The notes beneath the pieces were generated by a model. That model was not told the DNA's origin, did no database searches, and saw nothing but the letters and a program-made list of their open reading frames with translations. A stretch of 64,000 nt of DNA from Ignavibacteria bacterium (lineage in GTDB: Bacteria > Bacteroidota > Ignavibacteria > Tepidaquicellales > Tepidaquicellaceae), in NCBI GenBank assembly GCA_041649015.1, contig JBAZNU010000001.1, forward strand, positions 434,001 through 498,000, written 5' to 3'. A program made the position numbers and the translations under genes. The stretch's first letter is position 1, and the number at the start of each line of letters is the position of its first letter. Shown one piece after another: positions 44,464-53,249 of the stretch.

Positions 44464-45696
44464 TTATTTTATCAGTATCATACGTTTTGTATCGGAGAAA
44501 TCTTCGGTTGTCATTCTGTAGAAATACACACCTCCGGGCAATGAAGAGCCGTTGAGGTTTATTTCATAGTAACCCTGATTCATTTCTTTGCTGATTAAAG
44601 TTTGCATTTCTTTTCCTAATATGCTGAATACTTTAATAGTTACAAATGATGACCTTGGTATCTGAAAACTTATTTTGGTAACCGGGTTCCATGGGTTAGG
44701 ATAATTCTGGTTTAGACTGTAATCGTTTATAACGTCTGTTGCGTTTGCAATAGATGTTGTGGCTTCAAATGTAAATAATGAGTAAACAGGGAGATGGTCG
44801 GATGTATAATGCAATGCGTTTGCGATTTCCTGTGATACAGCAGTATTAGGCATTCTGTTAATAGAGTCGTTAAAATGGTTTCCGTCGTTTCCGTAAGCAA
44901 CGAGTGAATTGGCAACGTAAGTAATGCCGCCCGGGTTTTTCACCGCATTTGAATACAACATCATATCAAACCTGTCATCCATTCCGCCGGTTGCACCGCC
45001 TCCGAAAGACCTTACACGGGGAGACTGCGTATGATATATAGCGTATGCGGGGTTGTTCCATGTACCTGTTAAGTTAAGCGGGTCGTTGAAATTTCCGTCC
45101 GTTACTGATGTTATTTGCATGAGTTTCTGATATGCAAGTTCATTTGAACCGTATATATTAAAATCACCGCAAACTATGAAGTTTGATCCCGGATGCAAAG
45201 CGTCTGTAACTTTTCTCAGACTGTCAACTTCCGCGGCTCTAAGAAGTTCGTTCGCAGAGCCAGAACTTGCTTTTAAATGCACAGAATATATGCGCAGTGT
45301 ATCTTTAGTTATTATGTGAACGAGTTTAAATTCGTTTATATCACGAAGAGCAGTTTTGATTGGGGTATTACTTAAGAAGATAAAAATATTGTTTCTGAAA
45401 TAAATACCGTTATCGGTATCAGGACCGTTAATGAAAGTACCTGCTTCGAAATCGTTTCTTCCAACGTTCATGACGTTGTTTAGGTATGCATTAATTCCTG
45501 CCTGTGAAGTCATTTCCTGAACGACAAGAATATCGGGATCTAGAGAGTTGATAACCGTCCTGAAATAAGGATTACGAGTTGCAGTGTCATTTCCCGGGTA
45601 TCCGAGGAGATTGTAAGACACAATTTTAACCTGAGCGTAAGAAACGCTTGTTAACAGCAAATAAGCTAATACGAGTTTTAATATATTTTTGACCAT
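44464..45696 (-). CDS. Secreted endonuclease/exonuclease/phosphatase-fold protein with T9SS sorting domain
   Basis: 410 residues. A signal peptide (~1-21, SYAQ) is followed by an EEP domain: KIVSYNLLGYPG, ILVVQEMTSQAG (metal-binding Glu), IYSVHLKASSG, FIVCGDFNIYGSNE (catalytic Asp/Asn) and TSDHLPVYSLF (final Asp-His pair). All core residues are present, so it may be a secreted nuclease or phosphodiesterase; the substrate cannot be chosen. The T9SS domain (~325-410) starts YSLNQNYPNPWNPVTKISF and ends KRMILIK. Flanked on both sides by repeats and lacking operon partners. Confidence 0.9.
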   Translation of the reverse strand: MVKNILKLVLAYLLLTSVSYAQVKIVSYNLLGYPGNDTATRNPYFRTVINSLDPDILVVQEMTSQAGINAYLNNVMNVGRNDFEAGTFINGPDTDNGIYFRNNIFIFLSNTPIKTALRDINEFKLVHIITKDTLRIYSVHLKASSGSANELLRAAEVDSLRKVTDALHPGSNFIVCGDFNIYGSNELAYQKLMQITSVTDGNFNDPLNLTGTWNNPAYAIYHTQSPRVRSFGGGATGGMDDRFDMMLYSNAVKNPGGITYVANSLVAYGNDGNHFNDSINRMPNTAVSQEIANALHYTSDHLPVYSLFTFEATTSIANATDVINDYSLNQNYPNPWNPVTKISFQIPRSSFVTIKVFSILGKEMQTLISKEMNQGYYEINLNGSSLPGGVYFYRMTTEDFSDTKRMILIK

Positions 45697-45819
45697 CTTA
45701 TAAGTTAAATAACAGGGGAAGCAAATTCAATGCTATTAGCAATAAATTTGGAGAAAGGGGCAGTTGTTGGTGGATAGTTGTTGGTCGTTAGTTAAAAATT
45801 TTAACGCTAAAGCACAGAG

Positions 45820-46580
45820 TACACAGAATAAATTAATTTAATGCTAAGAGCAAGATATTTCAACCGCAAGGGTCGCAGAGGAAGCAGAGAAGAACGGGGA
45901 GAGTCCCGATAAAGAGAATCGGGATGCAAAGAGCGCACAGTTGTTAGTTGGTTAAAATATTTACCACTAAAGCACCAAAACACCAAGAAGAGACTTATTC
46001 TATTGCGAAGTGCATTTTACCACTAAAGCACCAAAACACAAAGAAGAGATTTATTCTTTTGCGAAGTCATTTTACCACTAAGGCACGTAGAACACTGAGA
46101 AAAAGAAATAAAAATAAGAGAAAAGATATTTTAAATATCTATAACACGACGTAGCCTTAAGCTACAAAAAAATAGGGAAAAACATATGATAAAAATTCTA
46201 ACCGCAAAGGTTGCAGAGGAAGCAGAGAAGAACGGGGAGAGTCCCGATAAAGAGAATCGGGATGCAAAGAACGCACAGTTGTTAGTTGTCAGTTGTTAGT
46301 TAAAAATTTTACCGCTAAAGCACAGAGTACACCGCGTAGCCTATGGCTAGAAACAAAACAGAGAAAAATAAAGGATAGAGATTTTAACGCAGAGGCCGCA
46401 AAGAAGAGCAAAGGTCGCAAAGAGAGCATTTATAAAATTTATTAATTCGGTGAAAAAGTAAAGATAAATGGGTTTTTATTACACTGTTTTTACGGATAGT
46501 GCACTAAGAAGAACATTTTTTATTGTTTAGAGCAAGAGAAAAGATTATAACTCTAAGAATAAGAAGACCACTAAGAAGAG
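45820..46580. repeat. Degenerate dispersed repeats between two secreted-protein genes
   Basis: The 1-kb gap 45697-46732 holds copies of ACCACTAAAGCACCAAAACA, CGCAAAGGTTGCAGAGGAAG, TTATTCTATTGCGAAG and two copies (about 45893 and 46235) of GGGGAGAGTCCCGATAAAGA followed by GAATCGGGATGCAAAGA. The latter are the reverse complement of the core of the 65-bp unit next to pstS. ORFs across this stretch are repeat artefacts. Confidence 0.8.
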
Positions 46581-46732
46581 CATATTTTATTGCTTAGAGC
46601 AAACGAAGCGGGGAGAGAGTAACATGAAACATAATGAAATTTTTATATTATTTATGTATCCTGCTGCTCTCTCCGTTCTTACTATTTTTACTTCACTTAC
46701 TGCTTTTGCTGCTCTGGCTGCTTTTGCTGCTC

Positions 46733-48637
46733 TTAACGCATTCCGTGCATAATCATAGCAATGTTTCCCAGTGTACTGCACATACAGGCGCTACCATAAG
46801 CGAGTTCTAAGTACTGGTGTTTTGCGTGCGGGTCGGAGCTTGTGTATTTTATCACGGCAAGCCGGCGATTTTCCTCGTTGTGTTTCCAGAGTTCGATATC
46901 GACACCGCTATTTTTTGGATTCTCAACTTTAAAATATGTGCCTTCAAATACTGTCGCTAATATTTTAATATCTTTCAGTTTTATAGGGTCAATTTTCAGA
47001 GGATTTGATTCAAGAATTACGAAATCTGCTTTCTTTCCTTCTTTTATACTTCCGATTTCGTTATCGAGTGCATATTGTTTTGCTTCGTTAATAGTAATGA
47101 GTTTCAGTGCTTCCTCGACTGTGACTCTTTCCTCCGGTCCGAGAACTTTGCCTGATGAGCCAATCCTATTTACGGCGCACCAAGCAAGAAACAACGGCTG
47201 AGCCGGAGCCATAGTGTAGTCAGAATGCAGTGCGGTTATTATACCGCTGCGGACAAGGCTTCCGACTCTTGATATATAATGAGCTCTTTCGGGACCGAGA
47301 CCTGTTTTTCCGTAAATGTCACCGAGAGCCGTAAGGTAGTAGGGATTAACCGATGCCATTATTCCCATTTCTTTCATCTTAGCAATCTGGTCGGGGTCTG
47401 ATAAGCCAACATGGTCAAAGACAACCCTGCTGCCTGAAATTTTTCCGCCGCCAGTAATTCTGCCGTACATAGCAAGCAGCGAATCAATACCAAGATCACC
47501 GTTCACGTGTATGTGGTTTGATATTCCGTTATCATAATACAGTTTTGCGGCATTGAAAAGGATGGCAGGGTCGTATATCCACTGTCCTGCGTGCCCGTCC
47601 GAGTATGGCTCCTTAACCTGCATAAGCTGGCTGAAGAATCCCCCGTCGCAGAAAGTTTTTGCGTCGGTATTAAGAAAAACAATTTTCTCGCCGGACATTT
47701 TTTCGGCATTCTTAATTGTGTAAAGCCATTTAGTTTCATCAAACTGCGGGACAAACATTCTTGCGTCAAGGGCGATGTAAGTTCTGTATGGGACGTTTTT
47801 GCCGTCGTGAATTTCGCGGGCTATTTTATCCTGTTCGGCATTCAGGCCGAGTACACCGAGCGGGTCAACGCAAGCAGTAACTCCGGCCGAATGAAGACCG
47901 ATAGATTCTTCGATTAGTCCTTTTCTGATTTTATCGGCGGTACCCACAACGGGAATGATTTTAGGAAGAAGAATCATCTGCTGGCCTGCTTCTTCAAAAT
48001 GTCCTTCTTCAAAATTTATCTGCGGATTCACAGTGTTTTCTTTCGTAAAGCCGAGTATCTCAAGTGCTTTTGAATTTAATATTGTTTCATGGAAAGACCT
48101 CTGCCAGAGTGCTATAGGGCGGGTTGACGAAATACTGTCGAGGTCGGCACGTGTTATTTTACCATGAAAATAACTTGCATAACCGAACACATTGAGCCAT
48201 TCAGCAGGGTCGGATTTACTTTTTTCGAGTTTTATCATCCCTGCAATATAATCTTCCCTTCCTATGGTAGGATATATATGTCTATCCGGCAGCACCCATT
48301 CTTCAGCCATAATCCAGTCGAAAGAGAGAAGAATTCCTCCAAGACTGTGATGCAAGTGGTTATCGATGAGTCCGGGCATAAGGGTTTTACCTTCGAGGTC
48401 GTACAATACTGTTGCATTTACTTTGTGTTTAAACACATCGTGTTTTTTCCCGACAGCGATAATTTTCCCGTCTTTTACTGCGACTGCTTCAGCATGAGGA
48501 GAGGAATCTTCGATTGTGATAATATCGCCGCCAAAATAGATTGCGTCTGCCGGTTCATACCTTGTTTGTGATTTAATTAACTGTGATGAACAGATAAGAA
48601 TCAGCAAAGCGATAAGCGTTAAATTAAACCTTCTCAT
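46733..48637 (-). CDS. Exported amidohydrolase, YtcJ/AepA-like (amidohydrolase 3 family)
   Basis: 634 residues. Signal peptide at ~1-23, then a metal-dependent hydrolase barrel. Motifs are GKTLMPGLIDNHLHH (first metal His pair), FHETILNSKALEILG, SNHIHVNGDLGID, VVFDHVGLSDP, ITALHSDYTMAP and EGKKADFVILESNPLKID near the end. These match the YtcJ-like group of predicted amide/urea-bond hydrolases; the substrate is unknown. The usual domain ends near residue ~575 (VFEGTYFK); about 55 further residues (ELWKHNEENRRLAVIKYT, then a Cys-containing tail CMCSTLGN) are an atypical extension. Its stop lies next to the repeat block. Confidence 0.85.
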   Translation of the reverse strand: MRRFNLTLIALLILICSSQLIKSQTRYEPADAIYFGGDIITIEDSSPHAEAVAVKDGKIIAVGKKHDVFKHKVNATVLYDLEGKTLMPGLIDNHLHHSLGGILLSFDWIMAEEWVLPDRHIYPTIGREDYIAGMIKLEKSKSDPAEWLNVFGYASYFHGKITRADLDSISSTRPIALWQRSFHETILNSKALEILGFTKENTVNPQINFEEGHFEEAGQQMILLPKIIPVVGTADKIRKGLIEESIGLHSAGVTACVDPLGVLGLNAEQDKIAREIHDGKNVPYRTYIALDARMFVPQFDETKWLYTIKNAEKMSGEKIVFLNTDAKTFCDGGFFSQLMQVKEPYSDGHAGQWIYDPAILFNAAKLYYDNGISNHIHVNGDLGIDSLLAMYGRITGGGKISGSRVVFDHVGLSDPDQIAKMKEMGIMASVNPYYLTALGDIYGKTGLGPERAHYISRVGSLVRSGIITALHSDYTMAPAQPLFLAWCAVNRIGSSGKVLGPEERVTVEEALKLITINEAKQYALDNEIGSIKEGKKADFVILESNPLKIDPIKLKDIKILATVFEGTYFKVENPKNSGVDIELWKHNEENRRLAVIKYTSSDPHAKHQYLELAYGSACMCSTLGNIAMIMHGMR

Positions 48638-48760
48638 ATAATTGGTTTTTAACTTAATGATTAACTATCCAATCCTGCAACCGCGCCATCCTGCTTTGAC
48701 AGGAGGCGGGGAAGCAAGCATAAGGACTATTTTATTGTAAAATAATAACTACCAAATCGT

Positions 48761-49387
48761 TTAGAACGGAGCTTTCCATCCGTAGCCGAGTTTTATGCCA
48801 ATCCATGACTCTGTTACATCTTTGCCGGTTATATCGCTTTTGGTTGGTGTTCCGTAGTTGTATGTTACTCCGAACAATAAATCAGAATAACGGTCTATTT
48901 CTAAAAGAATCCCTATTTCAGGCTGTACCATAAAATGCCAGCTACTTTCTGTAAGGTCGTAAACACCTATTTGCAGCCTTCTTGTAAGATACAATGCTCC
49001 TGCGTTCACACCCAAATAAGGACGCATGTTGTTATTATCTTTTCCAAAATAATACTGTACACCCGCAAGCAGCGGAACTGTGTTTATGTACCTGTTCTGC
49101 AATCCCGAAACGTCTGCGTTTGGAAGAGAAAGAAGTTCGTTCGTCTCCTTGTAGAACACGTTCCAGCCTGCCGAAAGACTGAGGCTTATGTTCTTCTTTA
49201 AAAAATATTTATAGTTTATTTCTGCTCCTATGTAACTTACTGTCGGTACGTATTCTTTCGTGTCTGCAAGCGGTACGCCGAAGTTGTAACTAAGGAAAAA
49301 CTCGTTGCCTGACTGTGCTTTCGCACCTGAACCCGGAAGCAGCAAAAGGACAGTCATTATGTAAAGAATATATTTTATAGTTTTCAT
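48761..49387 (-). CDS. Outer-membrane beta-barrel protein
   Basis: 208 residues. A signal peptide (~1-24, GAKAQ) is followed by alternating strands of a small barrel (EFFLSYNFGVPLADTK, NISLSLSAGWNVFY, VQYYFGKDNNNMRPYLGVNA, LLFGVTYNYGTP) and a final WIGIKLGYGWKAPF strand. It resembles OmpA-like eight-strand barrels without a peptidoglycan domain. No specific function. Last gene of the seven-gene minus-strand run; 25 bases separate it from the DUF4136 gene upstream. Confidence 0.75.
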   Translation of the reverse strand: MKTIKYILYIMTVLLLLPGSGAKAQSGNEFFLSYNFGVPLADTKEYVPTVSYIGAEINYKYFLKKNISLSLSAGWNVFYKETNELLSLPNADVSGLQNRYINTVPLLAGVQYYFGKDNNNMRPYLGVNAGALYLTRRLQIGVYDLTESSWHFMVQPEIGILLEIDRYSDLLFGVTYNYGTPTKSDITGKDVTESWIGIKLGYGWKAPF

Positions 49388-49412
49388 TTTATTCGGTTTA
49401 AGTTTAACAATA

Positions 49413-50039
49413 TTAATTTGCTGCTTTTAAATACTGCGACTGTGAAAAACTTTTATCTATTCCGCCGGATATCCTTGATGAAGCATCTGTTCCGTTTAAC
49501 GCACCGTTTAAGATACTCATCCAGACTGCCGACCTTTGAGTCGTTCCCGGTTTGTACTTGTTCTTATCGTACATCGTGGTCAGAACGGAACCTGTCGTTA
49601 CGGCATAAGCCGCCGTCCACGGATAATAACCGGGTCCGTATCCCCAGAACCAGTACGGATCAGGATAGTAGCTGCTGATGTACACGGATGTTGATTTTGC
49701 GACTGCGAGAGTGATTATTACGTCAGCGACCGCTGTATCGGTAACGCGGGTGTAACCAAAGTTTGTCAGGTTGTTGACAACCTTTGAGCGGATTAAATTG
49801 TCGTACTCTCTTGTTACCGAATTGCTGCTCACTCCGTCCGAGATGTGTGCAATAGAATCACGCATAACATATTTTTTATACTGACCCCTGAAGTTGCCGA
49901 GGTCGTCATGCAGAGTTACAACAACATCAAAATCCGAAGGATTTGTGCTGCTGTACGGATAGCATGAATAAAGCATTAATGATGCGGTTATAACAAATAA
50001 CGTAAGCATCATACTTAAAAGTAATTTTCTTTTCCTCAT
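49413..50039 (-). CDS. DUF4136 lipoprotein
   Basis: 208 residues. A lipoprotein signal ends LMLYSC (lipidated Cys ~26). The DUF4136 pattern follows: SDFDVVVTLHDD near the mature N-terminus, VVNNLTNFGYTRV, ADVIITLAVAKS (the conserved aDv.v.y strand), then a Tyr/Trp/Pro-rich segment DPYWFWGYGPGYYPW and WMSILNGALNG. The family is envelope-associated with no proven function. It lies 3 bases after the MBL-fold gene and belongs to the same operon. Confidence 0.82.
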   Translation of the reverse strand: MRKRKLLLSMMLTLFVITASLMLYSCYPYSSTNPSDFDVVVTLHDDLGNFRGQYKKYVMRDSIAHISDGVSSNSVTREYDNLIRSKVVNNLTNFGYTRVTDTAVADVIITLAVAKSTSVYISSYYPDPYWFWGYGPGYYPWTAAYAVTTGSVLTTMYDKNKYKPGTTQRSAVWMSILNGALNGTDASSRISGGIDKSFSQSQYLKAAN

Positions 50040-50042
50040 GAT

Positions 50043-51014
50043 TTATAATATTTTATTAATGAAGGTTCTTTGTTCGCCAATGTTTAATATTTTTGTTCTG
50101 TCCTGTATGTTGTATTCAGAAATTAATTTTTCAAGTTTGTATAACGGGTCGTTAACGTCTGCAAGCCTGAACTGAAAAACACCGTAATGCGCGGGCATGA
50201 ATTCTTTTGCTTTCAAATCAAGAAATATTTTTATCGCTCCTTCGGGATATACGTGCCTCTTATTTCCGCATCCCTCGCATTCTTCGCACGGTCCGATTGG
50301 TATTATAGCAAGGTCTATTTCAAATCTCTCGCTTAGTTTTTTATATGAGAACGGGTCATATCCGGTATCACCGCCAAAGTAAACCGTTATTCCTTTATAG
50401 CTGAATATAAACCCTGAATACGAATGCTCACCCCAGAGAAAACCATCAAGCCCGTACCTGCCCCCCCAATGACGGGAGTATGCAGCGTAAACAGTGAGAC
50501 CATTTACCGTCACTGAATCCCCTATCGGATTAATACCCGCATAGCCGTTGTTATTGTTCAATCGTATGTAGTTATAATCAAATCCCGGAAGGTAAGACTC
50601 CACCCCGTCCGGAAAAACGAACGGTACTGCTTTATTCTTCTTCTGCAAAAGGTCTATCGTTCCTAAGCTCAAATGGTCTATATGAGGATGAGTAACCGCT
50701 ATCAAATCAAGCCGAGGTATGTTTGATGTTTCAATACCGGGTTCAACAAGTCTCTTGGAAAATATCCCTATGGATGGTGTCAGCACAGGGTCGGTTAAAA
50801 TCTGTTTGTCATCCATTTGTATTAGGCACGTCGAATGCCCGATCCATAAAACAGCAAGGCGAGCGTCGGGTAGAACGGGATTGGTTATTTTATTCTTAAC
50901 CACTTTCGGCGGTTTAAATGAAGAAGGACCGTTGCCCGCAATTTCCTGAAAAATCGTGCAGCCCTGAAAAGAAACCATAAGAATAACGACCAATATTAAT
51001 CTATGTCTAACCAA
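50043..51014 (-). CDS. MBL-fold metallohydrolase lipoprotein (UlaG/NAPE-PLD-like)
   Basis: 323 residues. A lipoprotein signal ends SFQGC (Cys ~19). The metallo-beta-lactamase fold is intact: VLWIGHSTCLIQMD, ILTDPVLTPS, the metal motif HPHIDH, YFGGDTGYDP and MPAHYGVFQF. The arrangement (GHST ... DPV ... HxHxDH ... GGDTGY) is that of UlaG and N-acyl-phosphatidylethanolamine phospholipase D. YSRHWGGRYGLDG also fits the latter. A membrane lipid or lactone substrate is plausible. Four bases separate it from the upstream 205-residue gene. Confidence 0.88.
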   Translation of the reverse strand: MVRHRLILVVILMVSFQGCTIFQEIAGNGPSSFKPPKVVKNKITNPVLPDARLAVLWIGHSTCLIQMDDKQILTDPVLTPSIGIFSKRLVEPGIETSNIPRLDLIAVTHPHIDHLSLGTIDLLQKKNKAVPFVFPDGVESYLPGFDYNYIRLNNNNGYAGINPIGDSVTVNGLTVYAAYSRHWGGRYGLDGFLWGEHSYSGFIFSYKGITVYFGGDTGYDPFSYKKLSERFEIDLAIIPIGPCEECEGCGNKRHVYPEGAIKIFLDLKAKEFMPAHYGVFQFRLADVNDPLYKLEKLISEYNIQDRTKILNIGEQRTFINKIL

Positions 51015-51018
51015 ACTA

Positions 51019-51636
51019 TTAATAGTATTTAATATAAAATCCTATGTTATACTTGCTTAATGCATTCTGTTTGTAAGCAAACTTAATCCCGAACATTCCG
51101 AAAACTGAATACAGCCCTGCCTCGTACATAATCCCCTCAACCTTGCTGTTAAATTCATTCCTCTGACTGTAATAACCCGCGCCAAGCGAAAAACTCAGGT
51201 ACTCTCCCCCCTGTGCCAGAGGAAAATAGACCCGCGCGCCTGTATTGTACATGTATCTTCTTGCATTTGAATTGTCAAAACCGCCCGTAACAAACTGAGG
51301 GGTGAAAAATATCTCAGCAGATCCTGAGAACTTTTTCACCGGTTTAACCATCAGTACTGAAAAATGTCCAAGATACTTATTGGGTTTGAACGAGTAAGAT
51401 AACGGAGTTACCTGCCATTCAAAACCAAACTCAGTCCCGTGCCTACCGTTTCCATTATCTTCAAAGAATACAGGCGAAGGAATTAACTGCATTAATGCCC
51501 AGCTCGGATATTTAATAAAAACATTTTCTCTCTCTGCCTGTGCATTTACAGCAGCCGTAAACATCATGAATATAATCAATGATGTGACCAACTTGCGGAT
51601 TGAAACGTATATTAAGTATTTACATACGTACCTCAA
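51019..51636 (-). CDS. Unrecognised exported protein, possible barrel
   Basis: About 205 residues. A hydrophobic segment (SLIIFMMFTAAVNAQ) is a signal-peptide core, followed by barrel-like strands (YLGHFSVLMVKP, EIFFTPQFVTGGF, YLSFSLGAGYYSQRN, FGIKFAYKQNALSKY, IGFYIKYY). No family named. The start is uncertain: the longest frame begins with TTG at 51636, overlapping the preceding stop (TTGA), while an internal TTG nearer the hydrophobic core would give a more usual signal length; no ATG suits. It sits between the DUF3943 and MBL genes in the operon. Confidence 0.65.
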   Translation of the reverse strand: MRYVCKYLIYVSIRKLVTSLIIFMMFTAAVNAQAERENVFIKYPSWALMQLIPSPVFFEDNGNGRHGTEFGFEWQVTPLSYSFKPNKYLGHFSVLMVKPVKKFSGSAEIFFTPQFVTGGFDNSNARRYMYNTGARVYFPLAQGGEYLSFSLGAGYYSQRNEFNSKVEGIMYEAGLYSVFGMFGIKFAYKQNALSKYNIGFYIKYY

Positions 51637-53249
51637 AAACTATTTGCAATGAACAATTTTAATTCAAATACATTTCTCGTTACGTCATCAAGTTTCTTGT
51701 ATCGGGATGCTCTTCTGTAGTAGTTCACTTCAAATCCTATATCGGTTGATTTTGTAAGCTTGATACCAACACGCGGAGAAAAGACAATCAAATTGTCATT
51801 TCCGTCAGCACCGTCAATTGTGTAAATCATGAAATTGTACAATCCGAGAAATAAGTAGCCTTGATTCCTGAACCCAAGGTACGTTTCAAACTTGTTCGCA
51901 AAGCCCATACCGAAATTGTAATCGCGGTATGCTGTCCCGTCTGCCTCATATTTATAGGCTTCGGGTACATTATTACCTCCCCCGAGAACTATTCCAGCAA
52001 TGTGCAGGCTTGATTCAAAAGTTATGTCACTCACTGTTGGAAACTTATACACAATACCTCCGCCAAGACTGTTTGCTGCAATTTCGTAGTATGTATTGCT
52101 ATAGTAATCAAAATGCTGGAACATGCCTATCAACATCTTTTGGTCAGATTTGTATTTATAGTTTTTCCCGAACAACAACCCGTAAACACTCACCTGGCTT
52201 ATTAGCGGCTGAGTTCCTATGCTGAAGAGTCCTTTGAAATTAAAAAAGTCATAAGGCTTTCTTGACTTATCTGTAAACGGATTACCGTAATACATATCGA
52301 GCCTGAGCGAAAGATTCCCGTTTCCTCTGTAAATATTCTTGCCCTGATAAATGAAACTCGGACCCACCTCAATCGAGCTTGTAAGCGGTTCAATTTCGTA
52401 TATGCTCTTAGAGCGGACGCGAGTGATATCCCCCTTAAAGAGTCTGTTAATCCCTCTCGTTGGGGCTAAAAGAAATGCTCCTATCTCACGCCAGATTCTT
52501 TCCGACCCTGTTTTTCTTTCATCTATGATAAGCGATGAAAGACGATAAGTCATCTCGCCCAATGCTATACCTCCCAATGTTGTGGTAATAAAATCATTAA
52601 TCGACGGGTAGTTTACTTCCATGAAAAACTCCCACATAAAACTTCCCGCCATCGAATAGGGTGCAGACTCCCAGAAGGTAAGTCCGCTTGAACGAGCAAA
52701 GTTAAAGTAGGTGTTCCCGTGATATGGATGCATCAATTGATTCGTAGAGAAATGGTCTGAATCGAAAACAAATGCATGGTTAAAATTAGCTTCTACAGTC
52801 TGTGTGCTGATTACTGCCCACGGCTGCGGTACTATGTATCTGCTTATTGACCACACTCCGATATTAAGAAAGAATACTTCAACGAGCGGCAGCCAGTAAT
52901 TCTTCTTTGCTCTGAATGAGGAATCATACTGTATATTTTTTGATAATGATGAATATCTTTTTTCGGCACCGAAAAAGGATTCCTCTTGCTCTCTCTTCAG
53001 TGAATCGAGCCTGAAAAGAGACTCTGAGAATATGCTGCCAAGTGTTACATCATTTTCGATTACAATCGAAGAAAGCTTTAGTTTAGCATTTTCCTGATTA
53101 TCAGAATTATCATCCTTCTGATCCTGAACGCTGACCTCTGACAAATAAACACCTGCACCGGCTTTTTCTATAACTTCATCCCTCTGTGAAAAAGCCGTCT
53201 GTGAAGAAAGCACGACGAGAACTATTATAATGAATATATTTTTTATCAT
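51633..53249 (-). CDS. DUF3943 family envelope protein
   Basis: 538 residues. A signal peptide (~1-21) is followed by a linker, then the DUF3943 region at ~115-260: NIGVWSISRYIVPQPWAVIS, FNHAFVFDSDHFSTNQLMHP, YHGNTYFNFARSSGLTFWES and NDFITTTLGGIALGEMTYR. The C-terminal half is a predicted barrel (VGPSFIYQGKN, RVGIKLTKSTDIGFEVNYYR) ending FELKLFIANSF. The function is unknown; the domain occurs in outer-membrane proteins. It overlaps the preceding gene by 4 bases (53246-53249) and the following one at 51633-51636, so translation is chained. Confidence 0.85.
   Translation of the reverse strand: MIKNIFIIIVLVVLSSQTAFSQRDEVIEKAGAGVYLSEVSVQDQKDDNSDNQENAKLKLSSIVIENDVTLGSIFSESLFRLDSLKREQEESFFGAEKRYSSLSKNIQYDSSFRAKKNYWLPLVEVFFLNIGVWSISRYIVPQPWAVISTQTVEANFNHAFVFDSDHFSTNQLMHPYHGNTYFNFARSSGLTFWESAPYSMAGSFMWEFFMEVNYPSINDFITTTLGGIALGEMTYRLSSLIIDERKTGSERIWREIGAFLLAPTRGINRLFKGDITRVRSKSIYEIEPLTSSIEVGPSFIYQGKNIYRGNGNLSLRLDMYYGNPFTDKSRKPYDFFNFKGLFSIGTQPLISQVSVYGLLFGKNYKYKSDQKMLIGMFQHFDYYSNTYYEIAANSLGGGIVYKFPTVSDITFESSLHIAGIVLGGGNNVPEAYKYEADGTAYRDYNFGMGFANKFETYLGFRNQGYLFLGLYNFMIYTIDGADGNDNLIVFSPRVGIKLTKSTDIGFEVNYYRRASRYKKLDDVTRNVFELKLFIANSF

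Noticed and set aside
45948..46154. 68-codon plus-strand ORF
   Set aside because: Translation of dispersed repeat words (KAPKHQ/KHQNTKK periodicity); not a gene.
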